Assembly (NCBI GenBank): GCA_947483555.1
Contig: CANKMW010000053.1
Location: 1-60,889 of the forward strand
DNA: 60,889 nucleotides
From: Myxococcales bacterium
GTDB taxonomy: Bacteria; Myxococcota_A; Polyangia; Haliangiales; Haliangiaceae
Direction: 5' to 3'
In this document: one piece after another, positions 19,193-29,180 of the stretch
How the letters are laid out: the number at the start of each line of letters is the position of its first letter
Numbering within the stretch: position 1 is the first letter of the stretch
Position numbers and translations under genes: made by a program
The notes under the pieces: generated by a model
What the model was told of the DNA's origin: nothing
Seen by the model: the letters and a program-made list of their open reading frames with translations, nothing else
The model's database searches: none

Positions 19193-21199
19193 GTGAGCGT
19201 GCCCGACGATCTCGCCCGCATCGCCGTCAACACGCTGCGTACCCTCGCCATCGATGCGGTACAGCAAGCCAACAGCGGCCATCCTGGCCTGCCGCTGGGG
19301 GCGGCGCCGATGGCCTACGCGCTCTGGCAACGCCATCTGATCGTCGATCCGTCGGCCCCGTTGTGGCCCGATCGCGATCGGTTCGTGCTGTCGGCTGGCC
19401 ACGGATCGATGCTGCTCTACGCGCTGCTCCACTGCGCCGGGTACGATCTGTCGATCGACGAGCTGAAGGCGTTCCGGCAGTGGGGCTCGCGGACCCCCGG
19501 CCACCCCGAGTGGCACCTGACGCCGGGCGTGGAGGCCACGACCGGGCCGCTGGGGCAGGGCCACGCCAACGCGGTCGGCATGGCGATCGCCGAGCGCTTC
19601 CTCGCCAACCTGTTCAACCGGCCCGGCCACACCATCGTCGATCACCATACCTACGCCCTGGTCTCCGATGGTGACGTGGTCGAGGGCGTGGCCCAGGAAG
19701 CGGCGTCGCTCGCCGGTCACCTCGGGCTCGGCAAGCTGATCTGCCTGTACGACGACAACCAGATCACGCTGGATGGCCCGGCGTCGCTGGCCATGAGCGA
19801 GGACGTCGCCGCCCGCTATGCCGCCCTCGGCTGGCAGGTGCTGCGCGTCGAGGACGGCGATCACGACGTCGACGCCATCGAGCGCGCGATCTCCCTTGCC
19901 AAGCGCGACCTCGCGCGGCCGTCGATGATCTGCGTCCGCACCACGATCGGTTTTGGTTCGCCGAAGAAGGCCGGGACGGCGTCGGCCCATGGCTCGCCGC
20001 TGGGCAAGGACGAGGTCGCGGCCACCAAGCGGGCGCTGGGCTGGGATCCCGAGGCGCAGTTCCAGGTTCCCGATGCGGCGCGGGCCCATTTCGGCGCCAT
20101 CAGCGCACGCGGCCAGGCGGCGCACGCGGCGTGGCGAGCTCGCTTCGAAGGCTGGCGCGCCGCACACCCGGAGCTGGCCGTGCAGTGGGATCAGTGTCAG
20201 CGCGGCGATTTGCCGGCGGGCTGGGAGGCGGCGCTGCCGACGTGGAAGGCCGGCGAGTCGCTGGCCACCCGCATCGCGTCGGGCAAGTGCATGGTGGCGC
20301 TCGCGGCCCGGGTGCCATGGCTGTTCGGCGGCGACGCCGATCTCGGCGGCTCGACCAAGACCATCGTCCCCGGTGGCGATCACGATCGCACCGGCGTGGG
20401 TCGCAACCTGCGCTTCGGCGTGCGCGAGCACGCGATGGGCGCCATCTGCAACGGCATGGCCTACCACGGCGGCGTGCGCCCGTTCGCGGCCACGTTCTTC
20501 GTCTTCAGCGACTACATGCGGCCGGCGGTGCGGCTCGCCGCGCTCAACCACCTGCCGGTGACCTACGTGTGGACCCACGACTCGGTCGGCCTGGGCGAGG
20601 ATGGGCCGACTCATCAGCCGGTCGAGCACCTGATGTCGCTGCGCGCCATGCCCAACCTGTGGGTGATGCGGCCCGCCGATGCCAACGAGACCGCGGCGGC
20701 GTGGAAGCTGGCCGCGTCGCGCACCGACGGACCGGTCGCGCTGGTGCTGTCGCGCCAGGATCTGACGGTGGTGGCGCCGCCCGAGGCGCCGGTCGCCCGC
20801 GGCGCCTACGTGCTCCGCGAAGCCGCCGGCGGCGCGGCGCCGGCGGTGGTGCTGATCGGCACCGGTTCGGAGGTGGCGCTCGCGCTCGGTGCCCAGGCCG
20901 CGCTGGCCGCCGACGGCATCGCGGCCCGGGTGGTGTCGATGCCGTGCTGGGAGCTGTTCGTGGCCCAGGACGCCGCCTACCGCGACGGCGTGCTGCCGCC
21001 GGCGGTGCGGGCCCGGGTCGCCGTCGAGGCTGGCGTGACGTTTGGCTGGGGTGACATGGTGGGCACGGCCGGCCGGGTGGTCGGGCTCGATCGCTATGGC
21101 GGATCGGCGCCGGCCGAGGTGCTCTACGAGCAGCTCGGCCTCACCGTCGACGCCGTGGTCGCGGCGGCCCGCGCCTCCATCGCCGCCGCGCGCGCGTGA
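19193..21199 (+). CDS. tkt: Transketolase
   Basis: The product is 668 aa, the normal length. It transfers two-carbon units in the pentose phosphate pathway using thiamine diphosphate. Seen: 'NSGHPGLPLGAAPMAY', 'DRFVLSAGHGSMLLYALLH', 'TGPLGQGHANAVGMA', the ThDP/metal motif 'SDGDVVEGVAQEAASLAGHL' ending in 'YDDNQITLDG', 'RFGVREHAMGAICNGMAYHG' with the catalytic Glu, and 'HDSVGLGEDGPTHQPVEHL'. The open frame extends far upstream, but similarity begins at 'VSVPDDLARIAVNTLRTLAI'. The gene stands alone and ends 10 bp before the stop of the convergent pbpC. It is cytosolic, with nothing unusual in the active site. Confidence 0.97.
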   Translation: MSVPDDLARIAVNTLRTLAIDAVQQANSGHPGLPLGAAPMAYALWQRHLIVDPSAPLWPDRDRFVLSAGHGSMLLYALLHCAGYDLSIDELKAFRQWGSRTPGHPEWHLTPGVEATTGPLGQGHANAVGMAIAERFLANLFNRPGHTIVDHHTYALVSDGDVVEGVAQEAASLAGHLGLGKLICLYDDNQITLDGPASLAMSEDVAARYAALGWQVLRVEDGDHDVDAIERAISLAKRDLARPSMICVRTTIGFGSPKKAGTASAHGSPLGKDEVAATKRALGWDPEAQFQVPDAARAHFGAISARGQAAHAAWRARFEGWRAAHPELAVQWDQCQRGDLPAGWEAALPTWKAGESLATRIASGKCMVALAARVPWLFGGDADLGGSTKTIVPGGDHDRTGVGRNLRFGVREHAMGAICNGMAYHGGVRPFAATFFVFSDYMRPAVRLAALNHLPVTYVWTHDSVGLGEDGPTHQPVEHLMSLRAMPNLWVMRPADANETAAAWKLAASRTDGPVALVLSRQDLTVVAPPEAPVARGAYVLREAAGGAAPAVVLIGTGSEVALALGAQAALAADGIAARVVSMPCWELFVAQDAAYRDGVLPPAVRARVAVEAGVTFGWGDMVGTAGRVVGLDRYGGSAPAEVLYEQLGLTVDAVVAAARASIAAARA

Positions 21200-21208
21200 C
21201 CGCGGGCG

Positions 21209-23512
21209 TCACTCGTAGACGATGTTGATCTGATCGCTGGAGTCGCCGCGCGTGACCACGACGCGGTGGGCGCCCGGCGTCGGCACCCAGCGATCGGCGG
21301 GCTCGCCGTCGATCGTCCAGCGCAGATCCGGCGCCGCGGGCAGGGCGGCGAGCGGCGGGCGCTGGGCCTGGGGTGGGCGATGGGGCTCGAGCAGGAAGCG
21401 GGCGCCCTCGATCGGGTAGGTGATGCTGACCGGACCGTCGGCGGCCGGCAGATCGCAACTCGGTGGCGTGGCGCGGCCGTAGAACCGGGCCCAGGCGAGC
21501 ACCGGTTTCGGGTAGACCACCGACGGTACGCCGCACACGAGCTGATGCCAGTCACAGGGCTCGTCGGGCACCTGACCGACGATGAACAGCTCCCGCTTGT
21601 GGTGGTCGCAGTGGGGCCCGGGCCGCTTGCCCGACAGCGGACAGATCGCCGCCGACACGATCGCCTCCGGGCGCGGCGGCGCGGTGGGGTCGCCGAAACG
21701 GGCCGCGATCGCCGTGTACGCCGCCCGCACCAGCGGCGTGGCGCCCTCGGTCGACATCACGTGGTGGGTCGGCGAGCCGTCGAAGTTCCCGGCCCAGACT
21801 CCGACGCTGTACTCGCGCGTGACCCCGATGGCCCACAGGTCGGTGTAGGCCTTGGTGGTGCCGGTCTTGAGCGCGACCGGAAACGGCAGGTTCATCGGCA
21901 CCCGATCGCCGAACATCGGCTTGCGGGCATCGGGGTCGGAGAGGATGTCGAACACGAGATAGGACACCTCCGCGGAGAACACGCGATCGCGCACCACCGT
22001 GGGCTCGGTCCAGGTCTCGCCGGTCACCGCGGTCGCCAGCGCGACGGCCCGTGGCGCGATCGGGAGCCCGCCGCGCCCGAAGGTCGAGAACGCGGCGGTG
22101 AGGTCGATGAGCCGGGTCTCGGCATGACCGATCGCCAGTCCCCAGTCGTAGTCGTGGTCGGGCCGATCGAGCGTCGAGAGTCCGGCCCCGCGCAGCTTGC
22201 GCAGCACCGGGCCGATGCCGACCCGCTGCAGGGTGTGGACGGCCGACAGGTTGTACGAACCGGCCAGCGACTCGCGATAGCGGGCGAAGCCGTGGCTCTT
22301 GACGTCCTTGGAATAGAACTGGTGCGCGTCCTCGGGGAGCACGACATCGTTGGCGACCGTGGCCGGCGTGTCGCCGATCTCGAAGGCCGCGCCGTAGACG
22401 AACGGCTTCAGGGTCGAGCCAGGTCGCAGGCGCGCGGTGACCCCGTTGAACGCGCCGTGGGTGGCGCGGTCGGTGTAATCCTTCGAACCGACCAGCGCCA
22501 GGATGGCGCCGTCGGAGTTGCGCATCACGATGATCGCGGCCTGGGTCACGTTGCGCGACGCCAGCCGCGCCAGGTGGTTGGTCAGCGCGACCTCGACGTG
22601 GCGCTGCAGATCCCAGTCCAGCGTGGTGCGGATCGTCGCGCCGCGCTGGAACCCGGGCGGCAGGCGCTGCTTGACCAGCTCGACGAAGTGCGGGGCGCGG
22701 AAGTGCGGCCGGGACTGCTCGAGCTCGATCGGGATGCGTTCGGCGAGCCCACGCTGGTCGGCCGAGATGTGGCCCCGCTTCTCCATCAGCCGGAGGATGT
22801 GGCTCCGCCGGTCCGCGACCCGCGGCCAGGCGTCGAACGGATCGTAGTAGCTCGGGCCGCGCGGGATCACGGCCAGCATCGCGGCCTCGCCGACCGAGAG
22901 CTCGGCGGCCGACTTCTCGAAGTAGACCTGCGCGGCTTGCTCGGCGCCCCAGGCGCCGTTGCCGTAGTAGACCCGGTTGAAGTACTGCTCGAGGATCTCG
23001 CGCTTCGACAGCGCGCGCTCGAGGCGCGCGGCCAGGACCATCTGGCGGAGCTTGCCCGACCAGCTTCGCGATGGGTTGGCGGTCAGCCGCACCAGCTGCA
23101 TCGTGATCGTCGAGCCGCCGAACTCGACGTCGCGGCCCTTGAGGTTCAGCCACGCCGCGCGGGTCATGGCGGTCCAGTCGACGCCGGCGTGGTCGTGGAA
23201 GTCGTGGTCCTCCGACGCCAGCGTGGCGTCGATCAGGTGGGGCGAGATCTTGTCGATGGCGATCCAGCGCTCGCGCAGGCCGGCGCTGGTCGCCTCCTGG
23301 CGTAGCAACACGCCGTTGGCATCGACGACCGCGAGCGAGGTGGCCGTGGTCCGGTCGAGCAGGTGGTGCGGAAAGTCGGCGGCTCGGACCGCGATCCACC
23401 ACGCCACCGACGCCAGCGCCCAGACCGCGAACAGCGCGCCGCCGACGCGGCGCGGCCACCGCAGCCGGCGACCGGTGGCGACCGCCCACGCCCGCCGCGC
23501 CAGCGATCGCAC
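21209..23512 (-). CDS. pbpC: Penicillin-binding protein 1C (bifunctional transglycosylase/transpeptidase)
   Basis: The product is 767 aa with a GTG start directly after the TAG of the alpha-2-macroglobulin gene (TAGGTG). One N-terminal membrane helix (about 23-43) comes first. The GT51 transglycosylase domain has 'LASEDHDFHDHAGVDW' (catalytic E101), 'FGGSTITMQLVR' and 'EQYFNRVYYGNGAWGAEQAA'. The transpeptidase has S366xxK369 in 'RPGSTLKPF', the SxN equivalent S419-Y-N421 and K549-T-G551. The C-terminal 'PISYPIEGA'-like part ('VSITYPIEGARFLL') and a beta domain match the BiPBP_C extension diagnostic of PBP1C. It is paired with bacterial alpha-2-macroglobulin exactly as yfhM-pbpC in Escherichia coli. 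It is inner-membrane, periplasmic-facing, and its role is peptidoglycan repair. Confidence 0.95.
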   Translation of the reverse strand: MRSLARRAWAVATGRRLRWPRRVGGALFAVWALASVAWWIAVRAADFPHHLLDRTTATSLAVVDANGVLLRQEATSAGLRERWIAIDKISPHLIDATLASEDHDFHDHAGVDWTAMTRAAWLNLKGRDVEFGGSTITMQLVRLTANPSRSWSGKLRQMVLAARLERALSKREILEQYFNRVYYGNGAWGAEQAAQVYFEKSAAELSVGEAAMLAVIPRGPSYYDPFDAWPRVADRRSHILRLMEKRGHISADQRGLAERIPIELEQSRPHFRAPHFVELVKQRLPPGFQRGATIRTTLDWDLQRHVEVALTNHLARLASRNVTQAAIIVMRNSDGAILALVGSKDYTDRATHGAFNGVTARLRPGSTLKPFVYGAAFEIGDTPATVANDVVLPEDAHQFYSKDVKSHGFARYRESLAGSYNLSAVHTLQRVGIGPVLRKLRGAGLSTLDRPDHDYDWGLAIGHAETRLIDLTAAFSTFGRGGLPIAPRAVALATAVTGETWTEPTVVRDRVFSAEVSYLVFDILSDPDARKPMFGDRVPMNLPFPVALKTGTTKAYTDLWAIGVTREYSVGVWAGNFDGSPTHHVMSTEGATPLVRAAYTAIAARFGDPTAPPRPEAIVSAAICPLSGKRPGPHCDHHKRELFIVGQVPDEPCDWHQLVCGVPSVVYPKPVLAWARFYGRATPPSCDLPAADGPVSITYPIEGARFLLEPHRPPQAQRPPLAALPAAPDLRWTIDGEPADRWVPTPGAHRVVVTRGDSSDQINIVYE

Positions 23513-26500
23513 CTACCTGGCCTTGATCTCGATGGTGTCGAGCGCGGTCTGGGCGCGGGTCGCCGGTTCGTACATCAGCTCGGCGACCGTGGGCGGCCGC
23601 GTGAACGTGCCGACCGCGATGGCCCGCATCGTGAACTCGTACACGTGGTTGCCCCGGTAGGTGTACTCGGACGCGAAGTTCACGCGGTCGTCGTGCATCT
23701 CGCGGAAGGTGCCCCAGTCCTGGGTCTGCGCGATGCCGGCGGTGCCCACCGTCGCGAGCCGGGAGTTGAGCGCCTCGAAGCCGGCGGGCAGCGCCTCCGA
23801 CACCATCAGGTGGTTGGCGTAGTCGTGGAGCTGGGTCGTCAGCCGGACCACGACCACGTCGCCGACCTGGAACGTCGTCTTGGGCTGACCGGCCTCATCG
23901 AGATACTCGTGGCCGAGCACGATGCCCGTGGACGCGGCCACCAGCGACGCCGGCGTCCGGCGGTACCGGATCTCGACGTTGTAGTGGACCTCGCCCTGCG
24001 GCGTGATCGCGAGCTCGCCGCTGGTCGGGAACGGTGCCGCGACCACGCGCAGGCGCTGCTTGCCGCCCAGCCCGCCGGCGACCAAGGTCTGGTCGCCGAG
24101 CTCGACGGTCACCGAGGGCGCCGGGCCGGAGATGGTGCGCGCGTAGCTGGTGAGCGCCAGCAGCGAGTACAGGTTCTCCTGGGTGTCGAGGTAGTCGGTC
24201 GCGCGCCGGTGCTTCATCACCGCGCGGACCAGGGCCTTGATCGCCGGGTGCCTGGGCTCGAGCTCGACCAGCGCCGAGATGACGGCGGCCGTGGTGCGCA
24301 GCGAGCTCGACATGTAGCCGCGCATCGTGCCGGCGCCGGGTTCCTCGATCAGCGCATCGGCCTGGCCGGCGGCGGTGGCGAGCGCGCCGAGCTCGGCGAC
24401 CAGCTTGACGACCGCCGGGTCCTTGGCTCCGACGCCGGCGGCGAGCGCCCGCGCGACGTACGCCTTGCCGTAGATCGGCAGCTTGGCGTTCGCGCTCATC
24501 GTGGTCGTGGCCTGGGTGTCCTTGTCGCCGAGGACGGCGCGGACGTAGAGCGCGAAGGCCTGGGCGCCGAGGTCGCCGGCCTCGTCGTAGTACGGCCGCG
24601 ACTGATCGGGGTTCTTGCCGTCGTTGCGCAGGTACTCGAGACCGTCGGCGATGCGGGCCGGATCGACGGCATAGCCGCCTTGCTTCGCGAGGTGGAGCCC
24701 CCACAGCGCGTACGCCGTGTAGTAGGCCTCGGGGTCGCCGCCCGGCCACAGCGAGAAGCCGCCATACGCGGTCTGGTGGCGCCCGATCTTGGTGATGCCG
24801 GCCTTGACGAAGCCTTCGAGCTTGGCGCCACTGAGGCCGTCGAGGTCGAGCGACTCGGCGAGGTCGCCGACCGCGAGCATCGGGATCATCTTGGAGGTGG
24901 TCTGCTCGAGGCAGCCGTAGGGGTAGCCGATCAGATCGCGGAGCCCGTCCTCGATGCCGGCGAGCCCGTCGGGATCGAGCGAGATCACGACCTCGGCCGA
25001 GGACGCGATCGCGTCGGCGGGCAGGGCGAGCGGGAGCTTGGTCGGGCCGGTGACGGCGCCATGCGCGACGTGGTGGGTCACCACCGGCGACGGGTGGAGC
25101 ACCGGGAGCTCGAGCTTCACGGCATCGCGCTCGCGGTTCATCGTCACCGAGAACGTGAGCGTCGCCAGGCCGAGCTCGGCGGCGGTGAGGTCGAACAGGA
25201 CCGGCAGCCGGGCGCCCTTGTCGAGCTGCACCGTGCGCTCGTGGTCGCCGGTGTTGGTCAGGCGCGGGTCGGTGACCAGCGTCACGACCGCGGTGCCGGC
25301 GGCGCCGGTCTCGTTGTGCACGATCACGCCACCCTGGAGCCGGTCGCCCAGGCTGAGAAACCGCGGCAGGGCCTGGTGCAGCTGCAACGGCTTCGAGACC
25401 GTGAAGCGCTGGTCGGCGGACCCGAACCGCGTGCCCTTGTCGGCGGCGACCGTCATGATCCGGAACGCGGTCAGGTTGTCGGGAGCCTTGAACTCGATGG
25501 TCGCGATCCCGTCGCCGTTGGTGACCGCGCCCGGGGTCCACACCGCCGTCGCCGCGAATCGCGAGCGCAAGGTCCCCGCCGCATCGCCGCCCGACGCCGG
25601 GCGCTCGACGTTGGGGCCCGGGATGTCCCGGATGTACTCGAGCTGGGTCGCGGTCGACACCCCGATGCCCCACGGGGCGTAGAAGGTCGGGATCGGATCG
25701 GGGGTCTGGTACCCGATCAGCGACAGCACGCCCTCGTCGGCAGCGGTGATCGAGACCTCCGCGGCGACCGGCTTGCCGCTGGCGTCGGTGACCTTGATCG
25801 TCGCGCTGACCACGGCGCCGGGCCGGTAGTCCTTCCGGTCGGTCTCCACGGAGACGACCAGCGTGTTGTCTTCTGGTCGGACGGGCAGGTTCACGAGCCC
25901 CATCCGCATCCGCGGCTTGCCGCGGGTGCCGAGGCCCATGCGGCCCTGGACCAGCGCGACCGACACGTACACGTTGGGCGCGTGGTTGCCGGTGATCGGC
26001 ACCGCGATGTGCTTGTCGGTCGGCGTCAACGTGATCAGGCGTTTCTCGATCACGCCGTCTCGCTCGATGGTGACCAGCCCGGTCGCCTCGGCCAGATCGG
26101 TCTTGAGGAGGAGCGTCGCCGTGTCGCCGACCCGGTACTCCTTCTTGTCGGCGACGATGTCGAACGACAGCGAGTCGTCGCTGCGCCACGAACCGCCGCC
26201 ATCACCCCAGGCGTACAGGTTGACCGCGGCGGCGGACGCTTCGTCCTTGCCCTTGTCGCCCTCGACCACGACCCAGTAGTCACCGCCGCTCTCGGGCGTG
26301 AACTCGAACTCGGCGGGCTTGCCACCGGCGAGCTGGAGCGTCTGGCTGAGGATGGTCTTGGTGTCGTCCTTGCATTGGTACGAGCCGCGATAGCCCCAGT
26401 CTTCCCAGACGCAGTTCCAGTCGCGCCGGGTCACCGTCAGCTTGGCCGGGCCATCGACCAGCTTGCCGTCCGGTGACACGCCGACCACCTGGAACTTCTG

Positions 26501-29026
26501 GGGCTTCTTGACGCCGAGGAAGTAGCCCGGCGACTTGATGCCGAAGTACTTCCGCGATCGGAAGTACGGGATCGTGAACGTCTTGCTGATCACCTCGTTG
26601 GACGGTGCCGTGACGTTGGCGCGGATCAACAGATCCGAATCGGTGGCCACGTCGTCGGGGCTGACCGCGATCGCGATGGCCGCGTTGCCCTTGCCATCGA
26701 GCTCGACCTGGTCCTCGGTCACCAGGGACTGGGAGTCATCGGACTCGTAGGACGAGTAGGCGTCGTAGCGGCGCTCGTCGAGAAACTGGAAGTCCGCGTG
26801 CTGGGAGAACTCGACCCGGCGCGGCCGACTGTGGACGGCGACGTCGACGGTGCCGGTGCGCAGCGGGGCGCCGTAGAGATAGCTGGCCGCGATGGTTGCC
26901 TTGACCGTGCCGCGGCGCACCAGGTGGGCGGCCGCCATCTTGCCGGTCACCTCGAACGTCGCCGGTCGATACTCCTCGACGGTGAACTCGCGCGTGAACG
27001 TCCCGTGCTCGAGCTTGGCGCGGATCACGTAGTCACCCAGCCGGGCATCTCCGGGCAGATCGAGATCGAACCAGAAGCCGCCGAACGCGCTCAGCCGCGC
27101 CTCCGCCTCGGCGAACGTCTTGCCCTGCGGGCCGTCGACCTCGACCTTGACCCGCTTGCCCTCGGGGGGCACCGCGAGCGGCTCGCCGAGCTTGGTGACG
27201 CGCGCGAGGCCCTTGACGTGGACCTTGTCACCCGGGCGATACAGGCCGCGATCGGTGTGCATGAATCCGCGCAACCTCGTCGGTCCACCGTCGTAGTCGA
27301 CCGAGACATTGAAGTTCCACGGCGCCAGTCCACCCGCGCGGACCGGATTGACCATGGTCCAGTCGGCCTGGTGCTGGACGAAGATCCGGATCCCGCCCTC
27401 GTCCTCGCCCTCGCCTTCGTCCTCACCTTCGTCGTCGCCGGCGGCCGCACCGCCGCCGGCGGGCGACAGCTTCGCGGTGCCGGGCAGCAGCGCGACACCG
27501 TCGCCATCCGTGGTGCCCGACCAGGTCAGCTTGCCGGCGTGGTCGCGAACCGTGACGGTCGCGCCCGGCAACGGCTTGCCGGTCGAGAGCCGGGTCGCCC
27601 ACACCAGGCCGCGGGTGGCGGACAGCTTGCTGACCACGCCGATATCGGTGAAGTTGACCAGCACCTTCTGGCGTCCGCCGTCGGCGTACGGGGCCCGCTC
27701 GACCTCGGACGAGCCGAGCTCGACGTAGAACATGCCGGGACCGGGCGTGCTTCCGAACAGCTCGGTCGAGCTGATCGGATGCTGGCCCCACTGGTTCTTG
27801 GTGCCGGTGATCGCGAGCTTCTTCTCGCGCGCCACCAGCTTGGTCTTCGACAGATCGGCGGGCTCCGATTCCCACCACTGGATCAACGGGCTCAGCTCGT
27901 GGAAGTTCGCGGGCGTGACCTCGACGGCCTTCAGGTGCAGCTCGGTGACGTTGCGGGTCCACACCGGGATCACCGGTCGCGTGAGCTCGGCGACGAAGTA
28001 GCCCGACTCCATCGAGATGGTCGGCTTGGCATTCGTGGTCCGGAAGGCGAGCGTCCGCGGCTGATCGAGGGCCTGTCCGAACACGTCGCGTTGCGCGCCG
28101 TCGATCGTGAGCGTGTACGACGTCATCGGATCGAGCTGGGCCGCGCAGCTCAACCCGACCGGCGAATCGCCGAGGCTGTGGCAGCGGTCCGGAAAGCCGG
28201 GCACCGCGGGCTCGATCGTCATCTTGTACGGCGGCGCCAGCGGGTTCGTGAACGCGATCGCGAGCCGCAGGCTCTCGTCGGGAATGATGTCGTTGGTGTT
28301 TGGCTCCAGGCTGACGAAGCGCAGCGGCCCGAAGGTGTGGAAGTCCTGCTCGATGACCTCGGTGAGGCCGAGGTTGCCGACGCTGCCACGCAGGCCGGCG
28401 CGACACGCTGCCGTCCAGTCGGTGTCCATGGCCAGCTCGACGGCCGGCATCACCGTGAACGTCTTCGCCGGTCCGGGGTCGCTGTCGGGCGCGAGCTTGA
28501 CCGGATGCTGCTTGATGCCGGCCGCGAAGCCGCAATGCTGCGCGACCTGCGCGAACGGAACCTCCTGGTTGAAGCTCAGCGTGACGACCTGATCGCGGGT
28601 GGCGCGCTCGGTCGAGCCGACCACCTGGAGCGAGCCGCCGAGGCGGGTGGTGGAGAACTCGAACGCCAGGGCCTCGCCGAGCGCGTTGCCGTCGAGCGCC
28701 CGGGTGCCCTTGGGTACCGTGGCCACGAAGCGGGTCGAGACCGGCAAGCTGTCGGTCGGAACGAACGCCAGGGTCCGGTCGTCGACCCAGGTGGCCTCGC
28801 CCGGGATCGCGGGCGACAGGGTGAGGGGGGCCGACGGCACCGGCCGCTCGACCTGATCACGCGCCACCATCGGCCGTGAGAACGCCAGCACGACCCGCAC
28901 CGAGCCCGTGATCTCGCCGGTCGGCGACGCGGAGACCGTCAGGTCAGCGCGCTTCTTGCCGGCGCCACCGCCACAGGCGAGCACGGCCCCACACGACGCG
29001 ACGAGGACCAGAGCGTGGTTGCGCAT
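23513..29026 (-). CDS. Bacterial alpha-2-macroglobulin lipoprotein (YfhM type) with intact thioester motif
   Basis: The product is 1837 aa. The start 'MRNHALVLVASCGAVLAC' gives a lipoprotein signal (Cys18) anchoring it in the periplasm. Order of parts: MG domains; an MG2/A2M_N module around 'TRLSTGKPLPGATVTVRDHA' with a Glu/Asp-rich insert; 'TDRGLYRPGDKVHVKGLARV'; the A2M domain signature 'FKAPDNLTAFRIMTVAADKG'; and the thioester 'YPYGCLEQTTSKM' with Cys near residue 1370. An alpha/alpha-toroid and receptor-like C-terminus complete it. These proteins trap proteases that breach the envelope while PBP1C repairs the wall. The next gene is pbpC with zero spacing. Full length, no truncation. Confidence 0.95.
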   Translation of the reverse strand: MRNHALVLVASCGAVLACGGGAGKKRADLTVSASPTGEITGSVRVVLAFSRPMVARDQVERPVPSAPLTLSPAIPGEATWVDDRTLAFVPTDSLPVSTRFVATVPKGTRALDGNALGEALAFEFSTTRLGGSLQVVGSTERATRDQVVTLSFNQEVPFAQVAQHCGFAAGIKQHPVKLAPDSDPGPAKTFTVMPAVELAMDTDWTAACRAGLRGSVGNLGLTEVIEQDFHTFGPLRFVSLEPNTNDIIPDESLRLAIAFTNPLAPPYKMTIEPAVPGFPDRCHSLGDSPVGLSCAAQLDPMTSYTLTIDGAQRDVFGQALDQPRTLAFRTTNAKPTISMESGYFVAELTRPVIPVWTRNVTELHLKAVEVTPANFHELSPLIQWWESEPADLSKTKLVAREKKLAITGTKNQWGQHPISSTELFGSTPGPGMFYVELGSSEVERAPYADGGRQKVLVNFTDIGVVSKLSATRGLVWATRLSTGKPLPGATVTVRDHAGKLTWSGTTDGDGVALLPGTAKLSPAGGGAAAGDDEGEDEGEGEDEGGIRIFVQHQADWTMVNPVRAGGLAPWNFNVSVDYDGGPTRLRGFMHTDRGLYRPGDKVHVKGLARVTKLGEPLAVPPEGKRVKVEVDGPQGKTFAEAEARLSAFGGFWFDLDLPGDARLGDYVIRAKLEHGTFTREFTVEEYRPATFEVTGKMAAAHLVRRGTVKATIAASYLYGAPLRTGTVDVAVHSRPRRVEFSQHADFQFLDERRYDAYSSYESDDSQSLVTEDQVELDGKGNAAIAIAVSPDDVATDSDLLIRANVTAPSNEVISKTFTIPYFRSRKYFGIKSPGYFLGVKKPQKFQVVGVSPDGKLVDGPAKLTVTRRDWNCVWEDWGYRGSYQCKDDTKTILSQTLQLAGGKPAEFEFTPESGGDYWVVVEGDKGKDEASAAAVNLYAWGDGGGSWRSDDSLSFDIVADKKEYRVGDTATLLLKTDLAEATGLVTIERDGVIEKRLITLTPTDKHIAVPITGNHAPNVYVSVALVQGRMGLGTRGKPRMRMGLVNLPVRPEDNTLVVSVETDRKDYRPGAVVSATIKVTDASGKPVAAEVSITAADEGVLSLIGYQTPDPIPTFYAPWGIGVSTATQLEYIRDIPGPNVERPASGGDAAGTLRSRFAATAVWTPGAVTNGDGIATIEFKAPDNLTAFRIMTVAADKGTRFGSADQRFTVSKPLQLHQALPRFLSLGDRLQGGVIVHNETGAAGTAVVTLVTDPRLTNTGDHERTVQLDKGARLPVLFDLTAAELGLATLTFSVTMNRERDAVKLELPVLHPSPVVTHHVAHGAVTGPTKLPLALPADAIASSAEVVISLDPDGLAGIEDGLRDLIGYPYGCLEQTTSKMIPMLAVGDLAESLDLDGLSGAKLEGFVKAGITKIGRHQTAYGGFSLWPGGDPEAYYTAYALWGLHLAKQGGYAVDPARIADGLEYLRNDGKNPDQSRPYYDEAGDLGAQAFALYVRAVLGDKDTQATTTMSANAKLPIYGKAYVARALAAGVGAKDPAVVKLVAELGALATAAGQADALIEEPGAGTMRGYMSSSLRTTAAVISALVELEPRHPAIKALVRAVMKHRRATDYLDTQENLYSLLALTSYARTISGPAPSVTVELGDQTLVAGGLGGKQRLRVVAAPFPTSGELAITPQGEVHYNVEIRYRRTPASLVAASTGIVLGHEYLDEAGQPKTTFQVGDVVVVRLTTQLHDYANHLMVSEALPAGFEALNSRLATVGTAGIAQTQDWGTFREMHDDRVNFASEYTYRGNHVYEFTMRAIAVGTFTRPPTVAELMYEPATRAQTALDTIEIKAR

Positions 29027-29180
29027 TCGACATACCCTTACGCCCCATGGATGCCCACTAATCCGTCCCCGGCGCGGAGCCACAGCCGAGGAGGCCGCGG
29101 GACGCTAACACGGAAGCGCGCCAGCCCGGTCGCGGGCTCGTCGAGCCGCTCGCGCCGCCAGGCCGACCGGGCCGACTTCG

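Noticed and set aside
23363..26476. Plus-strand frame of 1037 codons opposite alpha-2-macroglobulin
   Set aside because: Low-complexity Arg/Gly/Val shadow with no motif; the minus strand carries the thioester and A2M signatures.
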